NCBI RefSeq assembly: GCF_025751515.1
Contig: NZ_JAOWLE010000001.1
Location: 496,001 to 560,000 of the forward strand
Source: Actibacterium sp. XHP0104
GTDB taxonomy: Bacteria; Pseudomonadota; Alphaproteobacteria; Rhodobacterales; Rhodobacteraceae
Direction of reading: 5' to 3'
Length of the DNA: 64,000 bases
In this document: positions 36,063 through 45,233 of the stretch, one piece after another
How positions within the stretch are numbered: position 1 is the stretch's first letter
Layout: each line of letters opens with the position of its first letter
Notes under the pieces: model-generated
Told to the model about the DNA's origin: nothing
Databases searched by the model: none
Seen by the model: only the letters and a program-made list of their open reading frames with translations
Translations under genes and position numbers: made by a program

Positions 36063-36138
36063 TGGTAGGCCCGGCAGGATTCGAACCTGCAACCAAAGCG
36101 TTATGAGCGCTCTGCTCTAACCGTTGAGCTACAGGCCC
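36063..36138 (-). tRNA. tRNA with CAU anticodon, probably tRNA-Ile2 (TilS substrate)
   Basis: 76 bases with encoded CCA. The anticodon loop reads CTCATAA. Acceptor GGGCCTG pairs with CGGGCCT. Pairs C4-G69 and C5-G68 are those favoured by TilS, which converts the wobble C to lysidine so that the tRNA reads AUA as Ile. The body does not look like an initiator tRNA-Met. Elongator Met remains possible; software often labels such genes Met. Confidence 0.85.
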
Positions 36139-36250
36139 GCCTGTTGCAGATCACTATCAGACAGCACCAGCAGGTCAAGTATCGCGCGCGCCCCGTGGAC
36201 TCGGGGCGGGCAATCGTCTATCCGCTGCGCAAACGAACAGAGGACCGACC

Positions 36251-37297
36251 ATGACCAACGGCAAGAACGGGCTGACCTACGCGGATGCGGGTGTGGATAT
36301 CGATGCGGGCAATGCGCTGGTGGACCGGATCAAACCGGCCGCGAAACGCACGGCGCGCCCTGGCGTGATGTCGGGGCTGGGCGGGTTCGGCGCGCTGTTC
36401 GACCTTAAGGGCGCGGGCTATACCGACCCGGTTCTGGTTGCCGCCACCGATGGCGTGGGCACCAAGCTGCGGATCGCGATTGATACCGGCAATGTCTCGA
36501 CCATCGGCATCGACCTTGTCGCCATGTGCGTCAACGATCTGGTCTGCCAGGGTGCCGAGCCGCTGTTCTTTCTCGATTACTTTGCCACCGGCAAGCTGGA
36601 GCTGGACAGCGCCACCGCCATCATCGAGGGCATCGCCAAGGGCTGCGAGCTGTCGGGCTGTGCGCTGATCGGTGGCGAGACCGCCGAGATGCCGGGCATG
36701 TATCACGATGGCGATTTCGATCTGGCAGGCTTTGCCGTCGGCGCGATGGAGCGCGGCGCCGATCTGCCCGCCGATGTGGCCGAGGGCGACGTGCTGCTGG
36801 GCCTTGGCTCGAACGGGGTGCATTCGAACGGCTATTCGCTGGTGCGCAAGGTGGTCGAGGTCTCGGGCCTGGGCTGGGACGCCGATTGCCCGTTTGGCGA
36901 GGGCACGCTGGGCGAGGCCCTGCTGGCCCCCACGCGGCTTTATGTCACCCAGGCGCTGGCCGCGGTGCGGGCAGGGGGCGTGCATGCGCTGGCCCATATC
37001 ACCGGCGGCGGCCTGACCGAAAACCTGCCGCGCGTGTTGCCCGAGGGGCTGGGCGCCACCATCGACCTGTCGTCCTGGGATCTGCCGCCGGTGTTCCGCT
37101 GGCTGGCCGAAACCGCCAAGATGGAAGAGGCCGAGCTGCTGAAGACCTTCAATTCGGGCATCGGCATGATCGTTGTCGTGGCCGCCGACCGCGCCGACGC
37201 GCTGGCCGAGCTGCTGACCGCCGAGGGTGAAACCGTCACCCGCATTGGCACCGTGACCAAGGGGCAGGGCGTTGCCTACGAGGGCGCGCTTCTGTGA
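36251..37297 (+). CDS. purM: Phosphoribosylformylglycinamidine cyclo-ligase (AIR synthetase)
   Basis: Converts FGAM and ATP to AIR in purine synthesis. The 348 residues show the usual start [20 protein letters not shown], the [12 protein letters not shown] motif near residue 65, [20 protein letters not shown] near 95, [12 protein letters not shown] near 142, and [19 protein letters not shown] near 245. It overlaps purN by four bases (ATG of purN within the purM end region), so the two are coupled as in many bacteria. Confidence 0.97.
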   Translation: MTNGKNGLTYADAGVDIDAGNALVDRIKPAAKRTARPGVMSGLGGFGALFDLKGAGYTDPVLVAATDGVGTKLRIAIDTGNVSTIGIDLVAMCVNDLVCQGAEPLFFLDYFATGKLELDSATAIIEGIAKGCELSGCALIGGETAEMPGMYHDGDFDLAGFAVGAMERGADLPADVAEGDVLLGLGSNGVHSNGYSLVRKVVEVSGLGWDADCPFGEGTLGEALLAPTRLYVTQALAAVRAGGVHALAHITGGGLTENLPRVLPEGLGATIDLSSWDLPPVFRWLAETAKMEEAELLKTFNSGIGMIVVVAADRADALAELLTAEGETVTRIGTVTKGQGVAYEGALL

Positions 37298-37884
37298 CGC
37301 GCGTCGCGATCCTGATTTCCGGGGGCGGCTCGAACATGGTCGCCCTTGCCCAAAGCATGACCGGCGATCACCCGGCGCGGCCCTGTCTGGTCTTGTCGAA
37401 CGTGCCCGGCGCGGGCGGTCTGGCCAAGGCAGCGGCTATGGGCATCGCCACCGCCACGGTCGATCACAAACCCTTTGCCAAGGATCGCGAGGCCTTTGAG
37501 GGCGCGCTGATCGAGGCCATCGACGCCCATCAGCCCGATTTCCTGGCACTGGCCGGGTTCATGCGGATCCTGACGCCCAAGTTCATCAACCATTACGCGG
37601 GCCGGATGCTGAACATCCATCCCTCGCTCTTGCCCAAATACAAGGGCCTGCACACCCATGCCCGCGCGATCGAGGCTGGCGACACGCAGGCCGGGTGCAG
37701 CGTGCACGAGGTCACGGCCGAGCTGGATGGCGGCCCGATCCTGGGGCAGGCGCATGTGCCGATCCTGCCCGGCGACACGTCCGACGATCTGGCCGCGCGT
37801 GTCCTGCCGATGGAGCATCAGCTATACCCCGCCGTCCTGCGCCGCTTTGTTATCGGCGACCGCACGCCGGTCATCTTGCCGTGA
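37294..37884 (+). CDS. purN: Phosphoribosylglycinamide formyltransferase
   Basis: Uses 10-formyl-THF to formylate GAR. The 196 residues show the N-terminal [15 protein letters not shown], the catalytic Asn-His region in [26 protein letters not shown] (near residues 105-130), and the conserved Asp in [14 protein letters not shown]. The start codon is GTG, overlapping the end of purM. Confidence 0.96.
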   Translation: MTRVAILISGGGSNMVALAQSMTGDHPARPCLVLSNVPGAGGLAKAAAMGIATATVDHKPFAKDREAFEGALIEAIDAHQPDFLALAGFMRILTPKFINHYAGRMLNIHPSLLPKYKGLHTHARAIEAGDTQAGCSVHEVTAELDGGPILGQAHVPILPGDTSDDLAARVLPMEHQLYPAVLRRFVIGDRTPVILP

Positions 37885-37947
37885 CCCTTTTCATTTCCCC
37901 CGGATTTGCGTAGACCTGCGCAAATTTTACAAAAACATCACACTCGT

Positions 37948-39099
37948 ATGCGCACACTCACCACGACCCAAGAACTTGCCGACTTTTGCAAGGCCGCTCA
38001 TGACGGCCCTTATGTGACGATCGATACCGAGTTTCTGCGAGAACGGACCTATTACGCCAAGCTCTGCCTGGTGCAGCTGGCGCTGCCCGGCGATGGCGAG
38101 GCGGTGCTGGTCGACCCGCTGGCGGGCGACATGTCGATGGAGCCTCTCTACGAGCTCTTTCGCGACACCAGCGTGGTCAAGGTGTTCCACGCCGCGCGGC
38201 AGGATCTGGAAATCTTTTTCGTCGAGGGCAAGGTCTTTCCCGACCCGCTGTTCGACACCCAGGTCGCCGCGATGGTCTGTGGCTTTGGCGAACAGGTCGG
38301 ATACGAGACCCTGGTGCGCAAGATCGCCAAGGCGCCGCTCGACAAGACCTCGCGCTTTACCGACTGGTCGCGCCGCCCGCTGTCCGAGGCGCAGAAAACC
38401 TATGCGCTGGCCGATGTGACCCATCTGCGGGTTATCTATGAATTCCTCGCGCGCGAGCTGGAAAAATCTGGCCGTGACAAGTGGTTGCGCGAAGAGCTGG
38501 GCGTGCTGACCGACCCCGAAACCTATATCGTGCGCCCCTCCGAGGCGTGGCAGCGTGTGAAAACCCGCACCCATTCCGGCAAGTTCATGGCCGCCGTGCA
38601 GGAGCTTGCGCGCTTTCGCGAGGGCTATGCCCAGTCGCGCAACATCCCGCGCAACCGGGTGTTCAAGGATGACGCCCTGCTGGAGCTGGCTTCGACCAAG
38701 CCCAAGACCCTTCAGGATCTGGGCCGCTCGCGCCTGCTGCTCCGCGAGGCCCGCAAGGGCGAGATCGCCGATGGCATTCTGGCCGCGCTGCAAGTCGCCG
38801 CCGATATGAACCCCGACGCCTATCCCAAGCCCGACAAGATCAATGACAAGCTGCAGGTGAACCCGGCGCTGGCCGACCTGCTGCGGGTGTTGCTGAAATC
38901 CAAGGCCGAGAACGAGGGCGTGGCGCAAAAGCTGATCGCCACGTCCAGCGAGCTGGACCAGATCGCGGCCGGGCAACGTGATGTCAAGGCGCTGACTGGG
39001 TGGCGGGCCGAGGTGTTCGGCAATGACGCCATGCGCCTGTGCCGGGGCGAGCTGGCGCTGGCCGCCAAGGGCAGCACCGTCAAGGTGGTCGAGCTGTAA
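37948..39099 (+). CDS. rnd: Ribonuclease D
   Basis: 3'-5' exoribonuclease trimming tRNA precursors. The 383 residues have a DEDD exonuclease domain (D and E in TIDTEFLRERTYY near residue 27, VFHAARQDLEIFF near 85, and the YALADVTHLRVIY block near 152) and two helical HRDC domains in the C-terminal half. The ATG at 37948 directly precedes RTLTTTQELADFC, the normal family start; the upstream extension lies in AT-rich leader DNA. Confidence 0.95.
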   Translation: MRTLTTTQELADFCKAAHDGPYVTIDTEFLRERTYYAKLCLVQLALPGDGEAVLVDPLAGDMSMEPLYELFRDTSVVKVFHAARQDLEIFFVEGKVFPDPLFDTQVAAMVCGFGEQVGYETLVRKIAKAPLDKTSRFTDWSRRPLSEAQKTYALADVTHLRVIYEFLARELEKSGRDKWLREELGVLTDPETYIVRPSEAWQRVKTRTHSGKFMAAVQELARFREGYAQSRNIPRNRVFKDDALLELASTKPKTLQDLGRSRLLLREARKGEIADGILAALQVAADMNPDAYPKPDKINDKLQVNPALADLLRVLLKSKAENEGVAQKLIATSSELDQIAAGQRDVKALTGWRAEVFGNDAMRLCRGELALAAKGSTVKVVEL

Positions 39100-39105
39100 A
39101 GCGCC

Positions 39106-39573
39106 CTAGCGGCGGCTGGACCGCTGGTTCGAGGCGCCCTTGACCACGATGCTGCGCACACCCTCAAGGGTTTGATCCGACACGAAATGCGCCGCGGTCA
39201 GTTCGCGCGTGCGCGGGCTGCCTTCGGGCAGGCGGGCCAGCGGCGGATAGGTGCGGAACTGATAGCTCAGCACGCCGTCGACGGGCTTTTCATCATATTC
39301 GGCCACCAGTTCGGCATCCCAATAGCCCTGGGTGCGGGCAAGGCCCGTGGCGGTGATGATCGCGCCGCCGGGCATCTTGTCGATGCGCAGGCTGACGACC
39401 TCGGCCACCATCGGGCGGCTGTCGATCACGCCGTCTTCGGGGATGACGATCTCGACCGCTTCTTCGCGGTCCTTGCCGAACCAGTTGAACGGGTTGATGC
39501 GCGACTCGCGCACCTTGCCGCAGGAACTCAGCAGGGTGGCGGCCAACAGGGCGACAAGCAGCGGTTTTTTCAT
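39106..39573 (-). CDS. Lipoprotein of unknown function
   Basis: 155-residue protein with a lipoprotein signal: KKPLLVALLAATLLSSCGK, lipobox LSSC with Cys18. The mature domain contains ESRINPFNWFGKDRE, VAEVVSLRIDKMPGGAIITATGLARTQGYWDAELV and an RTRELTAAHFVSDQTLEGVRSIVVKGASNQRSSRR-like end, which recalls a small outer-membrane lipoprotein family of Rhodobacterales. It is divergent from sufE and convergent with rnd. No function can be assigned. Confidence 0.82.
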   Translation of the reverse strand: MKKPLLVALLAATLLSSCGKVRESRINPFNWFGKDREEAVEIVIPEDGVIDSRPMVAEVVSLRIDKMPGGAIITATGLARTQGYWDAELVAEYDEKPVDGVLSYQFRTYPPLARLPEGSPRTRELTAAHFVSDQTLEGVRSIVVKGASNQRSSRR

Positions 39574-39703
39574 CGTGATCCCCTCGGGTTGCCCTTACGG
39601 GTTAGCCGAAACCGGCCTCGAAGGAAAGCCGTCTCGCGCCTCGGGCTGGACCTTTGAGCGCGGGCGTCGTAGGGAAAGGCCGTTGCAGCAAGGGAACGCA
39701 GCC

Positions 39704-40132
39704 ATGGCCACCGAAGCGTTTGAAGAGATCGTCGACACGTTCGAGTTTCTCGAGGACTGGGAAGAGCGCTATCGCCACGTGATCGATATGGGCAAGGCGA
39801 TGCCGCCGCTGGACGAGGCCGTCAAGGTGCCCGCCACCAAGGTCGAGGGCTGCGCCAGCCAGGTCTGGCTGTTGCCGCGGATCGACGGCACGGGCGCGGG
39901 GGCGGTGTTCCATTTCGAGGGCGAAAGCGACGCGATGATCGTGCGCGGGCTGATCGCGGTTCTGCATGCGCTTTATGACGGGCTGAGCGTGGCCGAGGTG
40001 CTGAAGGTCGATGCGCTGGCCGAGATGGGCCGGTTGGGGCTGAATGATCACCTGTCGGCGCAGCGATCGAACGGGCTGCGCGCCATGGTCGAGCGTATCC
40101 GCAAGCTGGCCGGAGAAACCGCCGCCGCCTAG
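39704..40132 (+). CDS. sufE: SufE family cysteine desulfurase accessory protein
   Basis: 142-residue protein that accepts persulfide sulfur from SufS for Fe-S cluster assembly. It shows the family pattern EIVDTFEFLEDWEERYRHVIDMGKAMPPL, then the acceptor cysteine C51 in KVEGCASQVWL, and LSVAEVLKVDALAEMGRLGLNDHLSAQRSNGLRAMVERI near the end. The ATG at 39704 follows AGGGA at good spacing. No other suf gene is nearby. It converges with the ribbon-helix-helix gene, stops overlapping. Confidence 0.95.
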   Translation: MATEAFEEIVDTFEFLEDWEERYRHVIDMGKAMPPLDEAVKVPATKVEGCASQVWLLPRIDGTGAGAVFHFEGESDAMIVRGLIAVLHALYDGLSVAEVLKVDALAEMGRLGLNDHLSAQRSNGLRAMVERIRKLAGETAAA

Positions 40133-40356
40133 GTGTCGGCCTTGGCCATGTAATGGCCCAGCACGAACAGCCGGATCGCCGTGGCCAGCCCGGTTTCCAT
40201 GTCGCGCTCTGCATCAATTTCAGCCGCCAAGGCGTTGACAGCCTTTTCTTTTTCGCGCGCGATCTTTCGGAATGCCTGCCAGAATTCATCCTCCAGCGAC
40301 ACGCTGGTTCGATGGCCGCGCAGGGTCAGCGAGCGTTTGACGGGCCGCGTGTTCAT
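40129..40356 (-). CDS. Ribbon-helix-helix domain protein
   Basis: 75-residue protein: SLTLRGHRTSVSLEDEFWQAFRKIAREKEKAVNALAAEIDAER matches the alphaproteobacterial ribbon-helix-helix (RHH_4) family, with TSVSLEDEFW as the DNA-contact strand and two helices. It is probably a small dimeric DNA-binding regulator; no target is known. Its ATG overlaps the stop of the DUF4169 gene (ATGA), so the two are translationally coupled. Confidence 0.85.
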   Translation of the reverse strand: MNTRPVKRSLTLRGHRTSVSLEDEFWQAFRKIAREKEKAVNALAAEIDAERDMETGLATAIRLFVLGHYMAKADT

Positions 40357-40529
40357 TCCTTGAGGTGCCCGTCGAGGTCGCGCTCGGCCTTGTCGTTGCG
40401 CAGTTTCTCCAGGGCCTTCTCCATCTTGGTGCGGCCGTATTTCACCGCGTTCACATCCGCCTCGGCGCGCTTGGTGTCGCGCGTGGCCTGTTTGCGAAAC
40501 TGGTTAAGATTGATGATCTTGGCGTTCAC
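40353..40529 (-). CDS. DUF4169 family small protein
   Basis: 58-residue protein starting at GTG (40529): VNAKIINLNQFRKQATRDTKRAEADVNAVKYGRTK in outline, ending in a charged helix LRNDKAERDLDGHLKE. The INLNQFRKQ start and RAEADVNAVKYGR core match DUF4169, a family of short, basic helical proteins in alphaproteobacteria. The GTG is chosen because the family begins right at this point; upstream in-frame sequence does not look coding. It is coupled with the downstream RHH gene. Confidence 0.85.
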   Translation of the reverse strand: MNAKIINLNQFRKQATRDTKRAEADVNAVKYGRTKMEKALEKLRNDKAERDLDGHLKE

Positions 40530-40692
40530 GAAACGGGCCTCAATGGTTACTGGCGCAAGGGTTTGGCGCAACCCCCTACGGTTCTTCGGGCCACAGGCGG
40601 TTACGCGTGCATAAAGTCTATCCGACCAATTGATTCCCTTCAATGCGAGGGGAGGAACGCCGCCTTCGAGGTCGGCTCTGGCATTCGCATCT

Positions 40693-41310
40693 TCAGGTTA
40701 GTTCCCGCATACCTTCTGGCGTCTGGATGACGGCGGAGATCTTCATCTCTGGCCCCCGTCGGAAGGTGATCAGATCTCGGTTGATATGATGTCCGAACAG
40801 GCTTTCAAGCTCGGCGACTTGCGGATGTTCGATGGTCAGAGAAATCAAGCGGCATCCCAGATCTGTCATTCGTGATGCCGGGTGTGGGCCCACGGGCCAT
40901 TGGATCAACGCTGGGCAAGCCCCGTCAAGCGGCATCGTTCCGTCATCAGAGATCGAGATAAGCCACTTCAGATCACCGCGAGTGATCTCTGTTGCGCGTC
41001 CGCTGCCCGGATGCGCCTCGCGCAGCGATGCCTGAATGTCATCCGTTCCCAGAACCCATGTGCCCAACCGTGGGGCCTTGTCAAAGGCATCCAGGTTGAA
41101 CCATCTTGGCCGGTCTGGCGCGCTAGCGGCCGGATCAATCGCGATCAACTCAAGAAAACTGTCATCCCCCAGCGACAGAAGCCGGTTATGCGTCCCCATC
41201 CTTGGATGCGCGCCACCGTCGGGCATGTCTATGCCAAGCGTGTCTTTGATGTGTTTGCACCCTTCTTCAAGGGTGCGCGCGACAACCGTAATGTGATCTA
41301 ATTTCAGCAT
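40693..41310 (-). CDS. VOC family (glyoxalase-like) protein
   Basis: 205-residue protein of the vicinal oxygen chelate superfamily, glyoxalase-like domain 3 type. The start LKLDHITVVARTLEEGCKHIKDTLGI and the following MGTHNRLLSLGDDSFLELIAIDP are characteristic: the His in DHITV and Glu in FLELIAI are usual metal ligands. A second, less conserved half covers residues 110-200. The substrate is unknown. The ATG at 41310 starts the recognised domain. Confidence 0.85.
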   Translation of the reverse strand: MLKLDHITVVARTLEEGCKHIKDTLGIDMPDGGAHPRMGTHNRLLSLGDDSFLELIAIDPAASAPDRPRWFNLDAFDKAPRLGTWVLGTDDIQASLREAHPGSGRATEITRGDLKWLISISDDGTMPLDGACPALIQWPVGPHPASRMTDLGCRLISLTIEHPQVAELESLFGHHINRDLITFRRGPEMKISAVIQTPEGMRELT

Positions 41311-41463
41311 TGTACGCACTCTTGTTCTCTGCTTGTCGCAAGGTTTCGTGATGTCCGCGTGACCTTGATGATCATGTAGCACAGTGCAGCAACTATGAAT
41401 GATCAAAAGGCCTGGTTCTTGTGCGCCTGCCACACATTGGCATGAATGCGCGCGCCGGCAAAG

Positions 41464-41490
41464 AAAAACCCCCGCCGGTGGCGGGGGTTT
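41464..41490 (-). terminator. Rho-independent terminator after fumC
   Basis: 11-bp perfect stem AAACCCCCGCC / GGCGGGGGTTT with a 3-base loop (41466-41476 / 41480-41490), continued on the minus strand by TTCTTTGCC. It lies 21 bases past the fumC stop. Confidence 0.85.
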
Positions 41491-41511
41491 GCGATTGGTA
41501 TGTGTCGGCGC

Positions 41512-42903
41512 TTATTTCGGGCCGATCATGTCTTCGGGGCGCACGACGCGGTCAAAGGTTTCCTCGTCCACGAGGCCCAGGTTGATCGCCTCTTCCTTCA
41601 GCGTGGTGCCGTTCTTGTGCGCGGTCTTGGCGACCTTGGTGGCGTTGTCATAGCCGATGGTCGGGGCCAGCGCGGTGACCAGCATCAGGCTTTCCTTCAT
41701 CAGCTTGTCGATGCGGGCCACGTTGGCCTGGGTGCCGACGACCATGTTGTCGGTAAAGGCCGAGGCCGAGTCGCCCAGCAGCTGCATCGACTGCAGCACG
41801 TTATACGACATCATCGGGTTATAGACGTTCAGTTCAAAGTGGCCCTGGCTGCCGGCCATGCCGACGGCGGCGTCATTGCCCATGACATGGGCGCAGACCA
41901 TGGTCAGCGCCTCGGCCTGGGTCGGGTTCACCTTGCCCGGCATGATCGACGAGCCGGGCTCGTTTTCGGGCAGGATCAGCTCGCCCAGACCCGAACGCGG
42001 GCCCGAGCCCAGCAGGCGCAGGTCGTTCGCGATCTTGAACAGCGAGGCGGCGACGGTTTTCAGCGCGCCCGAGAACATCACCATCGCGTCATGGGCGGCC
42101 AGCGCCTCGAACTTGTTCGGCGCGGTCACGAAGGGCAGGCCGGTGATTTCGGCGATCTGGGCCGCGACGCGGGTATCCCAGCCCACACGGGTGTTCAGGC
42201 CAGTGCCGACGGCGGTGCCGCCCTGGGCTAGTTCGTAGATATGCGGCAGGCACATTTTCACCCGCTCGATGCCGCGCTCGACCTGCTTGGCGTAGCCCGA
42301 GAATTCCTGGCCCAGCGTCAGCGGTGTGGCGTCCTGGGTGTGGGTGCGGCCGATCTTGATGATATCCTTGAATTCCTCGGCCTTCGCGGCGAGGGCGGCG
42401 TGCAGTTTCTCGAGGCCCGGCAGCAGCACGTCACGCGCCTGCATGCCGATGGCGACGTGCATCGCGGTCGGGAAGGTGTCGTTCGACGACTGGCCCATGT
42501 TGCAATGGTCGTTCGGGTGCACGGGCTTTTTCGACGCCATGACCCCGCCCAGCATCTCGATCGCGCGGTTCGAGATCACCTCGTTGGCGTTCATGTTCGA
42601 CTGGGTGCCCGAGCCGGTCTGCCAGACGACCAGCGGGAAGTTGTCGTCGAACTTGCCGTCGATGACCTCGGTCGCGGCGGCGGCGATGGCGTCGGCGATT
42701 TCGGGGGCCATGTCGCCCTGAGCCTTGTTGACCAGCGCACAGGCCTTTTTGATCACACCGAGCGCGCGGATGATCGGAACCGGCTGACGCTCCCAGCCGA
42801 TCGGGAAGTTCATGATCGAGCGTTGGGTCTGGGCGCCCCAATACTTGTCGGCGGGAACTTCGAGCGGGCCAAAGCTGTCGGTTTCGGTGCGGGTCTGGGT
42901 CAT
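41512..42903 (-). CDS. fumC: Class II fumarate hydratase
   Basis: Oxygen-stable, iron-free fumarase of the TCA cycle. The 463 residues show [26 protein letters not shown] at the start, the substrate-site blocks [17 protein letters not shown] near residue 98 and [21 protein letters not shown] near 130, [11 protein letters not shown] near 187, and the superfamily signature [13 protein letters not shown] near 318. The ATG at 42903 is the usual start; a further in-frame start six codons up overlaps promoter DNA. Confidence 0.97.
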   Translation of the reverse strand: MTQTRTETDSFGPLEVPADKYWGAQTQRSIMNFPIGWERQPVPIIRALGVIKKACALVNKAQGDMAPEIADAIAAAATEVIDGKFDDNFPLVVWQTGSGTQSNMNANEVISNRAIEMLGGVMASKKPVHPNDHCNMGQSSNDTFPTAMHVAIGMQARDVLLPGLEKLHAALAAKAEEFKDIIKIGRTHTQDATPLTLGQEFSGYAKQVERGIERVKMCLPHIYELAQGGTAVGTGLNTRVGWDTRVAAQIAEITGLPFVTAPNKFEALAAHDAMVMFSGALKTVAASLFKIANDLRLLGSGPRSGLGELILPENEPGSSIMPGKVNPTQAEALTMVCAHVMGNDAAVGMAGSQGHFELNVYNPMMSYNVLQSMQLLGDSASAFTDNMVVGTQANVARIDKLMKESLMLVTALAPTIGYDNATKVAKTAHKNGTTLKEEAINLGLVDEETFDRVVRPEDMIGPK

Positions 42904-42984
42904 TGAGTGCTCCTCCGGCATAAGACGCTCACGGTTTATCCTTGCCGTGGCGTCAAGACAATCTCTCTGGCGGCGCCGTTAGCG

Positions 42985-43455
42985 CTATTTGCGGAAACTA
43001 TCGAGGCTGACGATCTCGGCATCCTTGTGGGCCGAGGCATCGTCATCGTCCTCTGCGATATCCAGCAGGTCTTCGTCATCCTCGTCTTCGTCGTCATCAT
43101 CGGCATGCGTCTCGAAACGCAGGCCGAATTCGACCGAGGGGTCGACGAAAGTGCGGATCGCATCAAAGGGGATATACAACGGTTCGGGGCTGTTGCCGAA
43201 GTTCAGCGTGATGCCGAACCCGTCTTCGCTGACATCGAGGTTTTCATACCAGTGCTGGATGACCACGGTCATCTCTTCGGGATAGCGTTCGCACAGCCAT
43301 TCGGCCAGTTGCGCATCGGGGTGACGGGTGTCGAAGGTGACAAAGAAATGGTGCTCGCCCGGCAGGCCGTGATCGGCCACTTCGCCCAGGACGTGGCGGA
43401 TCAGACCACGCATGGCGTCATGCATCAGATTTCCGTAATCAATCCCGCGCGACAT
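42985..43455 (-). CDS. sspB: SspB family ClpXP adaptor
   Basis: 156-residue adaptor that delivers ssrA-tagged proteins to ClpXP. The alphaproteobacterial SspB domain spans residues 1-115 (IDYGNLMHDAMRGLIRHVLGEVADHGLPGEHHFFVTFDTRHP and later ITLNFGNSPEPLYIPFDAIRTFVDPSVEFGLRF). A highly acidic linker of Asp and Glu follows (residues 117-140), then the short C-terminal AEIVSLDSFRK tail, which is where ClpX binds in this family. The window also encodes the tmRNA that adds such tags (44880-45198), about 1.4 kb away. Confidence 0.93.
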   Translation of the reverse strand: MSRGIDYGNLMHDAMRGLIRHVLGEVADHGLPGEHHFFVTFDTRHPDAQLAEWLCERYPEEMTVVIQHWYENLDVSEDGFGITLNFGNSPEPLYIPFDAIRTFVDPSVEFGLRFETHADDDDEDEDDEDLLDIAEDDDDASAHKDAEIVSLDSFRK

Positions 43456-43537
43456 GCAAAACCTCTGGTGTCTTTATCGGCAGCATAGGGGATTCGACGG
43501 TTAATGAAAGGGGGTCGCGGGCCGAATTTTCCGGCCC

Positions 43538-44782
43538 TCAGATCAGCCCCGCGGCCAGCGCGGTAAAGGCCAGCGCGGCGGGCAGCGGCCAGCGCCGCCA
43601 GATCAGCAGCAGGCTGGCCAGCGCCGCCAGACCCAGGGCCGGAACCGACAGGCTGGACAGCAGCGGCGCGGGCAGGGTGATGGCCCCGGCCGAGACCTGG
43701 CCCACCTCGCCGAAAAAGACGTGGATGGCGAACCACAGCGACAGGTTGGCGATCACGCCCACCACCGCCGCCGTCACGGCCGCCAGAGCGCCCGACAGGC
43801 GCGGCGCGCGGGCCAGCCGGTCGATATGGGGCGCGCCGGCAAAGATCCACAGAAAGCAGGGCGTGAAGGTGACCCACAGCGTCACCAGCGCCGCCGCGAC
43901 GCCCATTCGCCACCCGCCCGCGCCGTGGCCGGCCAGAAAGCCCACGAACTCGGTCACCAGGATCAGCGGGCCCGGTGTGGTTTCGGCCAGCCCCAGCGCA
44001 TCCAGCATCTGGCCCGTGCTCAGCCAGCCATGGGTGGTGACGACCTCTTGGGTCATGTAGGCCAGCACCGCATAGGCGCCGCCAAAGGTCACCACCGCCA
44101 GTTTCGAGAAGAACAGCGCCACCTGCGCCAGGATGGGCGGCCCCCACAGCCACAGCGCGCCTACGGGCAACAGCCACAGCGCCAGCCAGGTCGCGATCGT
44201 TGCGACGTTCCTGGTGCGCGGGGGGGCGGGGGTGTCATCGGGGACGGGTTTGCCGCGGGTCACGGCAAAGCCCCAGGCCGCCGCCGCCGCCACGATCAGC
44301 GGAAAGGGCAGCCCCAGCGCAAAGATCGCGATAAAGGAGGCCACCGCCACCCACAGCGCGCCGGGCCCGCCCAGCGCCTTGCGCGACAACCGCCACAAGG
44401 CCTGCGCCACGATCACCACCACCGTGGCCTTGATGCCCAGGAACATCGCCTGAACCATCGGCAGATTGCCCCAGGTCACATAGGCCAGCGCCAGCGCCAG
44501 CACGGTCGCCGCGCCCGGCAGCACGAACAAAAGCCCCGCGATCAGCCCGCCCGGAATGCCTCGCAGCCGCCAGCCCGCGTAGGTGGCCAGTTGCATCGCC
44601 TCGGGGCCGGGCAGCAGCATGCAGAAGGACAGCGCGCGCAGGAATTGCTCTTCGCTTAGCCAGGGGCGCTGTTCGACCAGTTCGCGATGCATCAGCGCGA
44701 TCTGCGCCGCCGGGCCGCCAAATGACAGCAGACCGATGCGGCCAAAGACGCGAAACAGGTCGACAAGGGAATATGCGGGCAT
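43538..44782 (-). CDS. chrA: Chromate transporter ChrA (CHR family, two-domain)
   Basis: 414-residue membrane protein with the long, two-domain CHR layout. The N-terminal half has FGRIGLLSFGGPAAQIALMHRELVEQRPWLSEEQFLRALSFCMLLPGPEAMQLATYAGWRLRG, with the GGP...PGPEA signature. The second half repeats it as FSKLAVVTFGGAYAVLAYMTQEVV and ALGLAETTPGPLILVTEFVGFLAG. Family members export chromate or move sulfate-like anions; the actual substrate here is not shown. Confidence 0.92.
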   Translation of the reverse strand: MPAYSLVDLFRVFGRIGLLSFGGPAAQIALMHRELVEQRPWLSEEQFLRALSFCMLLPGPEAMQLATYAGWRLRGIPGGLIAGLLFVLPGAATVLALALAYVTWGNLPMVQAMFLGIKATVVVIVAQALWRLSRKALGGPGALWVAVASFIAIFALGLPFPLIVAAAAAWGFAVTRGKPVPDDTPAPPRTRNVATIATWLALWLLPVGALWLWGPPILAQVALFFSKLAVVTFGGAYAVLAYMTQEVVTTHGWLSTGQMLDALGLAETTPGPLILVTEFVGFLAGHGAGGWRMGVAAALVTLWVTFTPCFLWIFAGAPHIDRLARAPRLSGALAAVTAAVVGVIANLSLWFAIHVFFGEVGQVSAGAITLPAPLLSSLSVPALGLAALASLLLIWRRWPLPAALAFTALAAGLI

Positions 44783-44879
44783 GCGGGGCGCGTCCGATCA
44801 TCAGGCTTTGCCACAGCTCTAGCGGCTTGCGCGCAGGGCGCAACCCCGGCGCGGTGCAAAAGGCTATTCGAGGACTGGT

Positions 44880-45198
44880 AGAGGAAAGTGCAGGCTTCTG
44901 TTGCCAGGTGCCTGCGAACCCCGCCAGACGCTGCTAGGCGACTGGACTTAAGAAATCGGCTTTTGGCACTGCATTAAGCAGCGACAGCAACCGGAGCATG
45001 ATTGTTATTGGCAATTATGCATAGCGAACCGATAACGGTGGTATCTCACCGGGACAAAGCTAACACCTTTAGACGTTCGTCGATCCTGTTTCGGCCCCAA
45101 GATCCGCCAATAACGGATGTTTGGTGGAGCCGCCGGGTACCGCCCCCGGGTCCGATCCGCTTATTACGAGCGCGTTTATGTCCATAGTTCCGAAGAAC
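44880..45198 (-). ncRNA. ssrA: Circularly permuted two-piece tmRNA
   Basis: Rescues stalled ribosomes and tags the nascent chain. Reading the minus strand, the acceptor piece comes first, ending CGGCTCC-A-CCA at 45122, with a T-arm CCGGG-GGCGGTA-CCCGG. A 23-base spacer (45099-45121) follows, then the coding piece starting GGGGCCG at 45098, whose first seven bases pair with CGGCTCC (one G-U), and then the D-loop-like AGGATCGACG. The tag frame at 45012-44974 reads ANNNHAPVAVAA then TAA, typical of alphaproteobacterial tags with the ClpX-recognised AA end. The 5' end is set from the promoter; the 3' end is approximate, past a hairpin at 44890-44915. Confidence 0.92.
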
Positions 45199-45204
45199 AC
45201 TAAA

Positions 45205-45233
45205 GAGATAGGCCATGCGCGGGGCCGTTTCAA
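45205..45233 (-). promoter_or_regulatory. Sigma-70-type promoter of ssrA
   Basis: On the minus strand TTGAAA (45233-45228) and TATCTC (45210-45205) are separated by exactly 17 bases, placing the transcript start near 45198. The -35 box overlaps the stop codon of the upstream DUF1287 gene, so the two genes are packed with no spare DNA. Confidence 0.65.

Noticed and set aside
44783-45229. Small protein genes in the chrA-DUF1287 gap
   Set aside because: The short frames have poor start sites and coincide with the tmRNA gene, which explains the region.
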